A stretch of 54,697 nt of DNA from Bacteroidales bacterium (GTDB taxonomy: Bacteria > Bacteroidota > Bacteroidia > Bacteroidales > P3): assembly GCA_024400415.1 (NCBI GenBank), contig JAKSMS010000006.1:1-54697 (forward strand). The letters are read 5' to 3'. Made by a program: the position numbers and the translations under genes. Each line of letters starts with the position of its first letter. Within the stretch, counting starts at the first letter, position 1. The notes below the pieces were generated by a model. That model had not been told where the DNA came from, did not search any database, and was given only the letters and a program-made list of their open reading frames with translations. Of the stretch, positions 15,556 through 25,372 are shown one piece after another.

Positions 15556-17967
15556 ATGAAGAAGAAAAATATATTTAAAGCCTGCCTCCTAATGGGAGCA
15601 TTGCTTACTAGTGCCCAGTCGATGGCACAATGCCCTGGTGTTTGGTTCTTCGGAGCGGAACATCGCCAAGATGAAATCTACGACACCGTGGCCAACTGTG
15701 CCCACCCCGAAATCATCCTTCAGACACAGTCTTTTGTACCCGTACAGAGATTCAACGGTACCTACCTCGTAGAGGAAATCCCCTACAACCCTGCCGACCC
15801 TTCATTCCACCAAGGTCAACAGTTGAGCAATATCAGTTCGGACGACGTTTACGACAACCAGACCATCACCATCGACTTTCCATTCTGCTTCTTTGGTCAG
15901 CAGAAATCGCTGGCCGTTGTGAGTGCCAACGGATTCGTGACCTTCAACACCGGTGCAGCCGGACAGACGACGCCTTACGACATTCCTGAAACCAACGGAG
16001 GTCTGCCTTGGACCACCAACGGCCCCACCACATATACGGGCACCACCTACGCCAAAAACGCCATCTACGGCATCTATAAGGACCTCCACCCAGGTGTGAC
16101 GCCAAACCTCTATTCTGCTCCACTCTATTCGGGCGTATACAAAAGTGTATCCCCCGCAGAGGACTGGCCCTGCCGACACGTGACTGTCAGCTGGAATGAG
16201 ATGAGACTCTACAGCTGCACCAATCTCGCCAACACATACCAGATCGTATTCTATGAGGGAACAAATATAATTGAAGTCCACGTAAAAGAAAACCACTATT
16301 GTTCCTCTTGGTATGGGGGAAGAGGTATCATAGGCATCCAGAATGCCACAGGCCAGACCCAAGTATCTACTAAGAACGACCACAACGGATCATTTACCGA
16401 CTGGATTGAGCCCAACTCACCAGGATACTTCGTGCCCAGCAACATTGGCAACCCCTTCACGGAAGAAATCACCAACCGCGCTTGGCGCTTCACTCCTCAG
16501 GGAACCACCCGCCAGAACAAGAGTTGGTATAAGGCAGTGGTGCCCAACGCTGAGAACCTGACCATGGAGCAGGTTCTGGCCCTTCCAGACTCCGTATGGG
16601 AGAAGATTCTGCACTTCACCGAATACACCGAGAATGGCGTGAACAACCCCGACGCCTACCTGCCCGACCTGAACGCCGGCGAGACTTCGGAGAACGATAC
16701 CAACTGCGTAGTTACCCCCAAGGTAACCACCCTCTATAAATGTAAAGCTGTGTTTGTGGGAGCTACGGGCTACAACTATGTGCTCAACGCTGTTTCCCGC
16801 GTGACCGTAGATACCGCCAACGTTACCGGCTTGGAGTCCAACGACCAGAGAATCTGCCACGGAAGCAACTCCGTTGTGAACCTGACCTCGGGCCCAGGAC
16901 AGCTGCTCGACCACTCCATCTGGTCTGTACAGCACTATGAAGACGGCGAACTGGTGGACCTGCCCGCCACCCGATACTCACAGTCTCCAAACCATCGCTC
17001 GGTCACCCTCAGACCTGCTCCAGCCGACCAAATGATCGAAAACCACATCGACACCACTATCATCGGCGTGATGGCCGAATACACCAACGGATGCCGAAAC
17101 TCTGCAGAAATCCGAATCCTGACTTATCCTAACTTCGACGTCCACATCCCAGACACGATGTGCGAGAACGACACCTACGACTTCAACGGCCAGACCTATA
17201 GCGTGGCTGGCGACTATGTTCACAACCTGACTTCCCAGCCTGGCTGCGACAGCACCGTGACCCTCCACTTGGCCACCCAGGGCGTGACCTACTTCGACGA
17301 TGTGCAACGCACCTGCGAACCTTACACCTGGCCAAACAACAACCAGACCTACTATTCTAGCACCAGCACGCCTCAGGTAACCCTACAGAACGCCCACGGC
17401 TGCGACAGCGTGGTGACTCTGAAACTGGAAGTAATACCTGTACATGCCGAAATATCGCTGAGCCCAACTGGCGCTACACTCGACAACCTGATAATCCGCC
17501 TGACTGACATCAGCACCGGCAACGACAGACGCGAATGGATGGAGATGCCAAACGGCGCCACCAGCGAGAGCTATATCTACAACTACACCTTCCCTGCCGA
17601 TAAGGACAGCGTGCAGCTGCGCCTGCGCGCCATCAGCAACCTTGGCTGCGAGGACACCGCCTACGTGACCATCCCAATGCTGAAGGAGACCATCTGGCTG
17701 CCTAACGCATTCTCACCACTGGCCGACGCACCTAACAACGTGTTCCGCCCAATCGGCATCGGACTGACCGAGATGGAGCTCTGGATCTACAACCGCCAAG
17801 GCCAGCTGATACACCATCAGGTAGGATTGGATTCATACTGGGACGGCATAACCGACCAGGGCGTAGTTTGCCAGCAGGGCGCCTACGTATACAGAATCAA
17901 GTATGCCAACGTGCTGAACCCAGAGGCCAAGCAGATTAAGACCGGCACCATCACCCTGATCAGATAA
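15556..17967 (+). CDS. Large secreted protein with gliding-motility-associated (type B) T9SS C-terminal domain
   Basis: An 803-residue exported protein. The signal peptide ends around residue 25 (SMAQ). A long N-terminal region (about 60-320) has beta-rich character with SNGFVTFNTG and an ENHYCSSWYGGRGIIGIQNATG-like stretch resembling surface-protein sandwich domains. About residues 525-635 hold two imperfect repeats ending in GCDSTVTLHL and GCDSVVTLKL. The last about 90 residues (from WLPNAFSP) are a gliding-motility-associated (CHU_C-type) domain, used as a type B signal for T9SS export. It is probably anchored on or released from the cell surface. The ligand is unknown. The codons are strongly C-ending, suggesting good expression. 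Confidence 0.9.
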   Translation: MKKKNIFKACLLMGALLTSAQSMAQCPGVWFFGAEHRQDEIYDTVANCAHPEIILQTQSFVPVQRFNGTYLVEEIPYNPADPSFHQGQQLSNISSDDVYDNQTITIDFPFCFFGQQKSLAVVSANGFVTFNTGAAGQTTPYDIPETNGGLPWTTNGPTTYTGTTYAKNAIYGIYKDLHPGVTPNLYSAPLYSGVYKSVSPAEDWPCRHVTVSWNEMRLYSCTNLANTYQIVFYEGTNIIEVHVKENHYCSSWYGGRGIIGIQNATGQTQVSTKNDHNGSFTDWIEPNSPGYFVPSNIGNPFTEEITNRAWRFTPQGTTRQNKSWYKAVVPNAENLTMEQVLALPDSVWEKILHFTEYTENGVNNPDAYLPDLNAGETSENDTNCVVTPKVTTLYKCKAVFVGATGYNYVLNAVSRVTVDTANVTGLESNDQRICHGSNSVVNLTSGPGQLLDHSIWSVQHYEDGELVDLPATRYSQSPNHRSVTLRPAPADQMIENHIDTTIIGVMAEYTNGCRNSAEIRILTYPNFDVHIPDTMCENDTYDFNGQTYSVAGDYVHNLTSQPGCDSTVTLHLATQGVTYFDDVQRTCEPYTWPNNNQTYYSSTSTPQVTLQNAHGCDSVVTLKLEVIPVHAEISLSPTGATLDNLIIRLTDISTGNDRREWMEMPNGATSESYIYNYTFPADKDSVQLRLRAISNLGCEDTAYVTIPMLKETIWLPNAFSPLADAPNNVFRPIGIGLTEMELWIYNRQGQLIHHQVGLDSYWDGITDQGVVCQQGAYVYRIKYANVLNPEAKQIKTGTITLIR

Positions 17968-18015
17968 TTACAATCAAAGAAGTAAGCTCAACATATCAAA
18001 TACATCAAAAGGATT

Positions 18016-19002
18016 ATGAAAATAGCAGTTGTTGGCGCAACAGGACTAGTGGGCGGAAGAATGCTCAAAGTCCTTCAAGAAAGAGGCTTTTCGGGATGCG
18101 AGATTATCCCAGCAGCCTCGGCCAAATCAGTGGGCAAGAAGATTGCCTTTGCTGATAGAGAACTGACAGTGGTTTCGGTAGAGGATGCTATTGCTCAGAA
18201 ACCAGAATACGCCATCTTCTCGGCAGGAGCATCGGCCTCAAGACAATATGCTCCCTTGTTTGCCGAGGTTGGAACCACGGTGATAGACAACTCCTCGGCC
18301 TGGCGCAAAGATGCCGACAAGCCGCTTGTTGTGCCCGAGATCAACATTGAGAGCGTAAAGGCTAGCGACCGCATCATCGCCAACCCAAACTGCTCTACGA
18401 TTCAGATGGTGCTTGCCATTTCGAGACTGCACCGCGAATATGGCATAAAAAGAATCGTGGTGTCGACCTATCAGAGCATAACCGGCACGGGCATGAAGGC
18501 TATCAAGCAGCTGGAATGCGAAGAGCAGGGAATGCCTTGCGAGAAGGCCTACCCCTATGAGATACATCGCAACCTATTTCCTCACGGCGGCGACTGGCTG
18601 GACGACGGCTACACCACCGAAGAGCAGAAGCTGGTGGACGAGACCAGAAAGATACTTGGCGACCAGAGCATCATGGTAAGCGCCACTGTGGCAAGAGTAC
18701 CAGTAGTGGGCGGACATAGCGAATCGGTAAACGTGGAATTCAACAAGGAGTTCGACCTAGAGGAGGTTCGCCGACTGATAGCCGAGACGCCAGGAGTGGT
18801 GCTCTACGACGACCCCAGCAAAAATATCTACCCCATGCCAATCGTGGCAGAGGACAAGGATGAGGTGTTCGTGGGAAGAGTTCGCCGCGACCCATCTCAG
18901 CCAAAGACCCTCAACCTGTGGGTGGTGGCAGACAACCTCAGAAAAGGTGCCGCCACGAATGCTGTGGAGATACTGCAATACCTGGAACAACGCAAGAAAT
19001 AA
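18016..19002 (+). CDS. asd: Aspartate-semialdehyde dehydrogenase
   Basis: Cytosolic NADP-dependent enzyme that reduces aspartyl phosphate to aspartate semialdehyde on the way to lysine/diaminopimelate, threonine and methionine. It has 328 residues. The nucleotide-binding opening is VVGATGLVGGRML. The catalytic cysteine is C126 in NPNCSTIQ. The active-site histidine is in the GHSESVNVEF segment, after VSATVARVPVVG. It is 48 bp after the T9SS cargo gene and 23 bp before the GldH-like lipoprotein, so it is likely part of a rightward transcript. Confidence 0.97.
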   Translation: MKIAVVGATGLVGGRMLKVLQERGFSGCEIIPAASAKSVGKKIAFADRELTVVSVEDAIAQKPEYAIFSAGASASRQYAPLFAEVGTTVIDNSSAWRKDADKPLVVPEINIESVKASDRIIANPNCSTIQMVLAISRLHREYGIKRIVVSTYQSITGTGMKAIKQLECEEQGMPCEKAYPYEIHRNLFPHGGDWLDDGYTTEEQKLVDETRKILGDQSIMVSATVARVPVVGGHSESVNVEFNKEFDLEEVRRLIAETPGVVLYDDPSKNIYPMPIVAEDKDEVFVGRVRRDPSQPKTLNLWVVADNLRKGAATNAVEILQYLEQRKK

Positions 19003-19025
19003 TCCGTAATAGATAACCAAGAAAG

Positions 19026-19517
19026 ATGAAACTACGCCACATACTATTTATTCTAATAGCTGCTACGACTACCCTATCCTGCTCAAACGGAGAGAAGGTG
19101 CTTTTCGACCAGACAATCAGCTTTGACAACGAGAAATGGCTGCGCCAAGACGTAAAGACATTCAATATAGACGTAGACAACGTAGACGACTGCTACAACT
19201 TCTTCGTGACGATGATGATAGACACGAACTGCGTCAGAGGATCGCAGCTGCCGCTGGTGATGAACCTTTACAACGATAACGGAGAAAGAAGAAACTGGCG
19301 CAGCTTTGTAAATCTGCGCAATCCAGAAGGAAACTGGCTATGCCCGCTTGAAGGGAAATACCTGGTTGTGAACCAAAGAATCAAGGAATACTTCTTTTTC
19401 AACAGCAAGGGAACGCATAGGCTGGAGATACACCACGGAACCGACCGCTATGAAATATACGGCGTGAAACAGATGGGTATTAGACTGGAAAAAGCCAAAC
19501 TCGTATACCCAGAATAA
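19026..19517 (+). CDS. GldH-like gliding motility lipoprotein
   Basis: A 163-residue lipoprotein (signal peptide with lipobox LSCS; the mature N-terminus would be C20). The central pattern, strands rich in aromatic residues with NFFVTMMIDTN, GNWLCPLEGKY and a final GVKQMGIRLEK, resembles GldH, a lipoprotein of the gliding/T9SS group in Bacteroidota that is also kept by non-motile species. The similarity is judged by eye and is moderate. It lies between asd and queF. Confidence 0.62.
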   Translation: MKLRHILFILIAATTTLSCSNGEKVLFDQTISFDNEKWLRQDVKTFNIDVDNVDDCYNFFVTMMIDTNCVRGSQLPLVMNLYNDNGERRNWRSFVNLRNPEGNWLCPLEGKYLVVNQRIKEYFFFNSKGTHRLEIHHGTDRYEIYGVKQMGIRLEKAKLVYPE

Positions 19518-19545
19518 AGGTTACGAAAATAAGATAGCTAATAAT

Positions 19546-19580
19546 AGCAACTGATGCCTTGCCAAGCAAGCACAGTTGCT
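19546..19580 (+). promoter_or_regulatory. Nested hairpin ahead of queF
   Basis: Exact outer arms AGCAACTG (19546-19553) and CAGTTGCT (19573-19580) enclose an inner CTTGC-CAA-GCAAG hairpin. It sits 22 bp before the queF ATG. No U-run follows directly, so it is a poor terminator; a leader structure or mRNA-processing site is possible. It does not match the known preQ1 riboswitch layouts that I can recall. Confidence 0.5.
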
Positions 19581-19602
19581 TTGCACGTTTTAAAGAAAGA
19601 CT

Positions 19603-20061
19603 ATGAATAATCGCGAAAACGAGAACCTGCAGCTGCTAGGCCACAAGACCGAATATAAGAGCACCTATGCTCCTGAGGTGCTGGAAGCCTTTGAGAACAA
19701 ACACCCTGACAACGACTACTGGGTAAGATTCAACTGTCCGGAATTCACAAGCTTGTGCCCCATCACCGGCCAGCCAGACTTTGCAGAGATACGCATCAGC
19801 TATATTCCAGACAAGAAGATGGTGGAAAGCAAGAGCCTGAAGCTGTATCTATTCAGTTTTAGAAACCATGGCGACTTCCATGAGGACTGCGTGAACATTA
19901 TCATGAAAGACCTCATCAAGCTGATGGATCCCAAATATATTGAGGTGACAGGGCTCTTTGTGCCTCGCGGAGGCATATCTATCTACCCTTATGCAAACTA
20001 CGGACGTCCCGGAACCCGCTATGAGGAATTGGCTATCAAACGATTCGAAATCCACGAATAG
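19603..20061 (+). CDS. queF: NADPH-dependent 7-cyano-7-deazaguanine reductase (preQ1 synthase)
   Basis: Reduces preQ0 to preQ1 in queuosine biosynthesis. The 152-residue protein is the short (type I) QueF with a T-fold. The catalytic cysteine is C52 in [14 protein letters not shown], followed by the NADPH-binding pattern [20 protein letters not shown] with H93 and E94. queC and queE lie 33 kb away in this window. The META-domain gene starts one base after the stop. Confidence 0.95.
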   Translation: MNNRENENLQLLGHKTEYKSTYAPEVLEAFENKHPDNDYWVRFNCPEFTSLCPITGQPDFAEIRISYIPDKKMVESKSLKLYLFSFRNHGDFHEDCVNIIMKDLIKLMDPKYIEVTGLFVPRGGISIYPYANYGRPGTRYEELAIKRFEIHE

Positions 20062-20062
20062 T

Positions 20063-20509
20063 ATGAAAAGAGCTGCTTTCTTAGCGATAATCCTGCTGAT
20101 TGCATCCGGATGCAGATCGACACACCAAATCTCTCAGAATCCTGTCAAAATGGATTTTGAGCGAGATGAGGTGTGGGTTCTGACAGGAATGAGGCAGAAA
20201 GAGATAAACTACAAGGACGATGAAGAGAGGATAACGATCCAATTCAACCCTGAGACCCACAACTTTGCGGGTTATTCGGGCTGCAATCGATACTTTGGCG
20301 ACTACGACTACAAACAAGAATCGGAATTTGAAGGCGAATTAAGGCTAAGCCGCATAGGGTCAACCAAAATGATGTGTCCCGACGAGAACATGAAACTGGA
20401 AGACACATTCTTGCCACTACTGGGCAAAACGACTCATTGCACAATAACTGCCTATAAGCTAAAACTGATGCAAGGTTCAAAAGTACTGCTAGAATTCGAG
20501 AAACTATGA
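20063..20509 (+). CDS. META-domain (HslJ-like) lipoprotein
   Basis: A 148-residue protein with a lipoprotein signal peptide (IASGCRS). A META/HslJ-type domain of about 110 residues follows, with the key run FAGYSGCNRYFGDY and later STKMMCPDENMKLEDTFLPLL. The ATG at 20063 is chosen because it is 1 bp after queF and gives a proper signal peptide; longer frames overlap queF. META-domain proteins are outer-membrane-associated proteins of poorly defined role, HslJ being linked to novobiocin resistance in E. coli. The stop overlaps the priA start by 4 bp (ATGA). Confidence 0.88.
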   Translation: MKRAAFLAIILLIASGCRSTHQISQNPVKMDFERDEVWVLTGMRQKEINYKDDEERITIQFNPETHNFAGYSGCNRYFGDYDYKQESEFEGELRLSRIGSTKMMCPDENMKLEDTFLPLLGKTTHCTITAYKLKLMQGSKVLLEFEKL

Positions 20510-22971
20510 AAACACTGTTCGTGGATGTGCTGCTCCCCCTGCACCTGAAAGACACCTACACCTACAGAGTGCCTCAAGAATACAACGAGGACATTCGAGT
20601 GGGCCAACGAGTTGTGGTTCAATTTGGTGCTAAGAGACTATATGCCGGAGTAGTACGCCGCATCCACGAAAACGTGCCTCAATACCAAGTCAAATACATA
20701 CTCTCGGTACTAGACGAGAATCCTTTAGTGACCGAACGCCAATTCCAATTATGGGAATGGATAGCACAATACTATATGAGCTATCTAGGCGATGTGATGA
20801 CTGCAGCAGTTCCTTCGGCATTTAAGTTGGCAAGCGAGTCAGCAGTAACGATTCACCCAGAATATGATGGGGAACTGAGCAACCTAAGCATGAACGAGAT
20901 GAAGATTGTTCAAATGCTTAGCGAACACCCCATCATGAAACTTGACGATATTTCCAAAGCACTTAACATTCAGAAGATTATGCCTATCATCAACAGTATG
21001 ATAGAGCAAAAAATAATAGTAATGGATGAGGAGTTGCGTCAGAAATTCACGCCAAGATCGGAAGCATTCATTACTATAGACCCACAGTACGAGGGCGATG
21101 CTAGCAAGGAAGTATTTGACGAACTGGAGAAGAAAAAAACGACACAGAAACAGGTTGCTACACTGTTGCAGTTTATGCAGCTGAGCAATTTTGGCAAAGA
21201 GGCCGTTCTTCAGAAAACGCTGACAAATCAGAGCGGAGTCTCCGAGTCGGCGCTTAAAACACTAATAAAGAACGGAATACTTCACAAAGAATACCAAGTC
21301 GTCAGCAGGCTTCAACAGTATGACCAATTGACTTCACCAGATAGCATTACACTAAATGAAGAGCAACAAAAAGCATTCGAATACCTAAAAAATACAGAAC
21401 AGCCCGCAGTTTCCCTATTGCATGGAGTAACCTCTAGCGGTAAAACCGAAGTCTATATTAAACTTATTGACGAAGTGGTAAAGCAAGGGAAGCAGGTTCT
21501 ATTCCTTTTGCCAGAGATAGCGTTGACGACACAAATCATCAACCGGTTACGGAAATATTTCGGAGATAAAGTTGGAGTATACCACTCGAAATTCAGCACC
21601 AGCCAACGTGCCGAAGTATGGAATAGGACAATGGAATCCGACAAGGAGAAACGTTATCAGATACTATTAGGTGCACGCAGTGCCATCTTCCTGCCCTTTC
21701 AAGATCTTGGCTTGGTCATCGTTGATGAAGAACACGACAATTCATACAAACAATATGACCCTGCCCCTCGATACCAAGGGCGAGATACAGCCATATACCT
21801 TGCCCACATTTGGAATGCAAAAACGATACTTGGCTCTGCAACACCAAGTCTTGAATCGTATTATAATGCAAAGCAAGGCAGATATGGTTTCTGCACGATG
21901 GAGCATAGATATGGTGGCGTAATGATGCCTGAGATACTTTGCGTAGACTTAAAAGAAGCACAGAAGCAGGCAGAGGTGAACGGACACTTATCTAAATTCT
22001 TGATTGACCATATCAAAGAAGCACTACAAAACCACGAACAAGTTATTCTATTCCAAAATAGACGAGGTTTCTCGCTGAGAATTGAATGCGACGACTGCCA
22101 TTGGACACCAGAATGTAAGAATTGCGATGTATCACTAGTTTATCACAAAATATATAATAGTCTACGTTGCCATTATTGCGGATACAACGAGACTATTCCT
22201 TCAGAATGTCCTCAATGCCATTCGACACACCTTTCCATGAAAGGATTTGGAACAGAACGCATTGAGGATGACCTGCAAATCATCTTTCCTAAGGCTCAAA
22301 TAGCCCGACTCGATCTAGATGCCGCTTCTCAAAAGAACAGATATCTAGAAATATTGCAAGATTTTGAATCTAGAAAGATCGACATACTTGTTGGCACTCA
22401 AATGGTAACCAAAGGATTGGATTTTGAGAATGTTAGTGTGGTTGGTATTCTGAGTGCAGACAACTTAATCAACTACCCTGATTTCAGAAGTTTCGAAAGA
22501 AGCTTCCAACAAATGACCCAAGTGAGCGGCAGAGCTGGCCGTCATGGCAAGCAAGGGAAAGTAATCATTCAAACATACAATCCTTGGCATCAAGCTATCA
22601 GAAACGTCATCGATAATGATTATACTGAGATGTATAATAGCCAGATTCAAGAACGCAGAGTATTTAGATATCCCCCACTCTACCGATTGATAGAAATATC
22701 CATACGCCACAGAGACAGCGAAATACTCAATGACGCTTCAGCAAGACTTGCAACTATGCTTAGAAGCGATTTTGGGAATCGCGTGCTCGGTCCTGAATAC
22801 CCCAGCATCAGCCGCATTCGAAACCAATATATCAAAAAAATAATCATTAGGTTTGAACGCAGAGAACCTATTGCCCAAGCAAAAAAAATAATCATCGAAA
22901 TGTCAGATGAGATACTAAAACTCAAGCAATACGCGCCAATCTCGATTGGTTTCGATGTCGATCCAGCATAA
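20506..22971 (+). CDS. priA: Primosomal protein N' (replication restart helicase PriA)
   Basis: A 3'-to-5' DNA helicase that reloads the replisome at stalled forks. The 821-residue protein has an N-terminal 3'-DNA-binding domain (about 1-110). The Walker A motif is GVTSSGKTE near residue 310, and the DEEH box is in the next 110 residues. An eight-cysteine zinc module inserted between the helicase lobes (from CDDCHWTPECKNC to CPQCH) and a C-terminal helicase lobe with QVSGRAGRHG follow. It is the last gene of the rightward run and converges on the leftward DUF5683 gene 23 bp away. dnaB, its functional downstream partner, lies about 5 kb further right. Confidence 0.97.
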   Translation: MKTLFVDVLLPLHLKDTYTYRVPQEYNEDIRVGQRVVVQFGAKRLYAGVVRRIHENVPQYQVKYILSVLDENPLVTERQFQLWEWIAQYYMSYLGDVMTAAVPSAFKLASESAVTIHPEYDGELSNLSMNEMKIVQMLSEHPIMKLDDISKALNIQKIMPIINSMIEQKIIVMDEELRQKFTPRSEAFITIDPQYEGDASKEVFDELEKKKTTQKQVATLLQFMQLSNFGKEAVLQKTLTNQSGVSESALKTLIKNGILHKEYQVVSRLQQYDQLTSPDSITLNEEQQKAFEYLKNTEQPAVSLLHGVTSSGKTEVYIKLIDEVVKQGKQVLFLLPEIALTTQIINRLRKYFGDKVGVYHSKFSTSQRAEVWNRTMESDKEKRYQILLGARSAIFLPFQDLGLVIVDEEHDNSYKQYDPAPRYQGRDTAIYLAHIWNAKTILGSATPSLESYYNAKQGRYGFCTMEHRYGGVMMPEILCVDLKEAQKQAEVNGHLSKFLIDHIKEALQNHEQVILFQNRRGFSLRIECDDCHWTPECKNCDVSLVYHKIYNSLRCHYCGYNETIPSECPQCHSTHLSMKGFGTERIEDDLQIIFPKAQIARLDLDAASQKNRYLEILQDFESRKIDILVGTQMVTKGLDFENVSVVGILSADNLINYPDFRSFERSFQQMTQVSGRAGRHGKQGKVIIQTYNPWHQAIRNVIDNDYTEMYNSQIQERRVFRYPPLYRLIEISIRHRDSEILNDASARLATMLRSDFGNRVLGPEYPSISRIRNQYIKKIIIRFERREPIAQAKKIIIEMSDEILKLKQYAPISIGFDVDPA

Positions 22972-22994
22972 AGAAAGAAATAAGTGTGGGAAGA

Positions 22995-23684
22995 TTAAAA
23001 TTTCAAAGTCAACCCAAGACAAGGTGACAAAGCGAGGCCACCTGATGTAGAGAATGACTGCTGAAGTAATGGAGTCACTGACATAGACAGATCATCGCTA
23101 ATCTGGAAATCGTATAGATGTCCAAAGACATAAGCATCTACCATATTTAATGCATAAACTCCAGCAGAAATAATGATCATTAACTGGAAGTTTTTGCTAT
23201 AAGACTGATACATATTGTAGATACTTTCATTAGGATATGCGGCATATTCGTCAATAAGCGGAGAACCATTATTAATCCTATTCAGATAATCTTGTTTGAA
23301 AAGACTCATCTGAGAATAATTGCTGTATACCAGATAACCCATCGTACCTATTGCTGCATATACTATGGGCACCTTCCAAGCTTGACCATTATATATTTGG
23401 CCTGCACCAGGTAATAGACTTAACAACAGAGCCGTATTAGCAGAATGCTCTTTAGACGATTCTAGCTCAGGACTTGGCGTAGTTGAAACTGATTGAGGAC
23501 GCTGAGTTGGTTTTGCAGTTGGTATTATGACGCTGTCGCGAGTTGCTTTCAAGACTTGACGATCGCCAATTCTTGGTAGAGGACGAATGGTATCTTGGGC
23601 CAATGTCGACACCGCACAGAAGAGAAGAGCCAGAATCAATATTCCGGCTCTATACCTTGTGATATTTTCGAAACAGGATATCAT
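22995..23684 (-). CDS. DUF5683 family membrane protein
   Basis: A 229-residue protein with an N-terminal signal or anchor segment (about 13-29), a low-complexity linker of Pro/Thr/Ser, then a domain with SLLPGAGQIYNGQAWKVP and two hydrophobic helices (around 105-125 and 165-185). This is the DUF5683 pattern of Bacteroidota. It begins 2 bp after parB and is regularly linked to parA-parB in this phylum, but its function is unknown. Confidence 0.85.
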   Translation of the reverse strand: MISCFENITRYRAGILILALLFCAVSTLAQDTIRPLPRIGDRQVLKATRDSVIIPTAKPTQRPQSVSTTPSPELESSKEHSANTALLLSLLPGAGQIYNGQAWKVPIVYAAIGTMGYLVYSNYSQMSLFKQDYLNRINNGSPLIDEYAAYPNESIYNMYQSYSKNFQLMIIISAGVYALNMVDAYVFGHLYDFQISDDLSMSVTPLLQQSFSTSGGLALSPCLGLTLKF

Positions 23685-23686
23685 CG

Positions 23687-24571
23687 CTATTTCTTGAGAA
23701 GTTTCATCAATCGATCAAAATCAGTATCGCTATTGAAATGGATGGTGACAGTACCTTTCCCTCTACGTGAGCGCTTTATCTCTACTTCAGACTGCAGATA
23801 CTGTTTCAGCTGAGACTTTGCAACTGCATGAACTTCTGGAAGCGTTTCTGCGGTTCTAGCCACCAATTTAGGCTTTTGCTCAGTCTTTGCCTCCTTGATA
23901 AGTTGTTCTGTCTGGCGAACAGATAACTGCCGGTCGATGATTTGTCGAAGAAGTTCCACATGTTTTTCGGAATCTTCAATATTCACCAAAGCTCTAGCAT
24001 GAGCCATGCTAATCGTGCCATTGGAAAGCGCCAACTGCGTTTCTGCGGGAAGAGAGAGAAGTCTAAGATAATTTGTAATGGTAGAACGATCCTTACCCAC
24101 CTTCTCGGAAAGTTGCTCATGGGTAAGTTTGCACTCCGTAATTAATGCCTCATAAGAGAAGGCAATCTCCATAGCATTGAGGTTTTCTCGCTGGATATTC
24201 TCCACCAAGGCCATCTCCATCATTTGCCCGTCGGTAGCAATGCGAACATAGGCAGGAATCTCAGTAAGTCCAGCACGTTTTGATGCTCGGAATCTACGTT
24301 CACCGGCGATTAACTGATAGCGATTATCCGGCATCTGACGAACTGTAATTGGGGTGATAACGCCCTGCTGACGGATAGACTGAGCCAGTTCCTCTAAAGC
24401 CTCTTCAGAAAACTCCTTGCGAGGTTGAAAAGGATTGACATCAATCTGGTCTAACGATATTTCGTTGATACTGGTAGTCACATCTGCCGGACGCATGACC
24501 GAGGTGATATCAAAATCACCTAATACGGAATCCAGACCGCGCCCTACTTTGTTTATTTTCTTAGTAGCCAC
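23687..24571 (-). CDS. parB: Chromosome partitioning protein ParB
   Basis: CTP-dependent DNA clamp that loads at parS sites and works with ParA in chromosome segregation. The 294-residue protein has the N-terminal ParB/Srx domain (about 35-125) with ITPITVRQ and the arginine-rich CTP-binding motif GERRFRAS. A helix-turn-helix region (about 140-200, LSEKVGKDRSTITNYLRLL) and a short C-terminal dimerisation segment follow. It sits 6 bp after parA. I saw no clear parS palindrome in the window. Confidence 0.96.
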   Translation of the reverse strand: MATKKINKVGRGLDSVLGDFDITSVMRPADVTTSINEISLDQIDVNPFQPRKEFSEEALEELAQSIRQQGVITPITVRQMPDNRYQLIAGERRFRASKRAGLTEIPAYVRIATDGQMMEMALVENIQRENLNAMEIAFSYEALITECKLTHEQLSEKVGKDRSTITNYLRLLSLPAETQLALSNGTISMAHARALVNIEDSEKHVELLRQIIDRQLSVRQTEQLIKEAKTEQKPKLVARTAETLPEVHAVAKSQLKQYLQSEVEIKRSRRGKGTVTIHFNSDTDFDRLMKLLKK

Positions 24572-24577
24572 TCTCTA

Positions 24578-25351
24578 TTATTCTATTATATTATTTCGTT
24601 TCAGAATCTCACTGGCAAGGTTCATATAGTTAATCGAGCCATTACAATCAGCGTCATACATAATCACAGATTTGCCGCAGCTTGGTGCTTCTGCCAACTT
24701 GGTATTGCGGTAGATCAGGGTATCGAACACCATTTGCTTGAAATGCGAACGAACATCCTCCACTACCTGACGCGCCAATCTAAGGCGAGAATCGTACATG
24801 GTGATTAGCAATCCCTCAATGGTGAGTTGAGGATTGAGGCGAGTCTGAATGATACGGACCGTATTGAGGAGTTTTCCTAGACCTTCAAGTGCGAAGTACT
24901 CGCTCTGGATGGGTATGATTACCGAATTTGAAGCAGTCAAGGCATTCACTGTAATAAGACCCAGCGAAGGACTGCAGTCTATCAGAATAAAGTCATACTT
25001 ATCCTTTACGCTCGAGAGCACATTTGTCATAAAATACTCCCTGCGTTTTTCGTTCACAAGCTCCACTTCCGCACCTACCAAATCAATACGAGTTGGCAGC
25101 ACATCGAGATTCGGCATATCCGACTCTACTAAGCAGTCTTCAATCTTGCACTGACCCAGCAAGCACTCATAAAGGCTGTTTTCCAATGTCTCGGGGTCAA
25201 TGCCGACACCCGAAGTAGCGTTTGCCTGAGGATCAGCATCTACAAGCAACACCTTATACTCCATCACAGCCAAAGCAGCACTTAGGTTTACTGCCGTGGT
25301 TGTCTTTCCGACTCCACCTTTCTGGTTGGCAACTGAGATTATCTTTCCCAT
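24578..25351 (-). CDS. parA: Chromosome partitioning ATPase ParA (Soj)
   Basis: A 257-residue deviant Walker ATPase that drives chromosome segregation with ParB. The opening SVANQKGGVGKTTTAVNL holds the signature lysine and Walker A motif. Motif A' (LVDADPQANAT) and the Walker B-like FILIDCSPSLG follow. It lacks an N-terminal HTH, as expected for the short chromosomal (type Ib-like/Soj) form. It follows the DUF3276 gene by 21 bp. Confidence 0.96.
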   Translation of the reverse strand: MGKIISVANQKGGVGKTTTAVNLSAALAVMEYKVLLVDADPQANATSGVGIDPETLENSLYECLLGQCKIEDCLVESDMPNLDVLPTRIDLVGAEVELVNEKRREYFMTNVLSSVKDKYDFILIDCSPSLGLITVNALTASNSVIIPIQSEYFALEGLGKLLNTVRIIQTRLNPQLTIEGLLITMYDSRLRLARQVVEDVRSHFKQMVFDTLIYRNTKLAEAPSCGKSVIMYDADCNGSINYMNLASEILKRNNIIE

Positions 25352-25372
25352 TATCAGACTATTTGTAGACTC

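Noticed and set aside
19518-19602. preQ1 riboswitch before queF
   Set aside because: The hairpin lacks the A-rich tail and C-rich loop of preQ1-I and the layout of types II and III; reported only as an unassigned hairpin.
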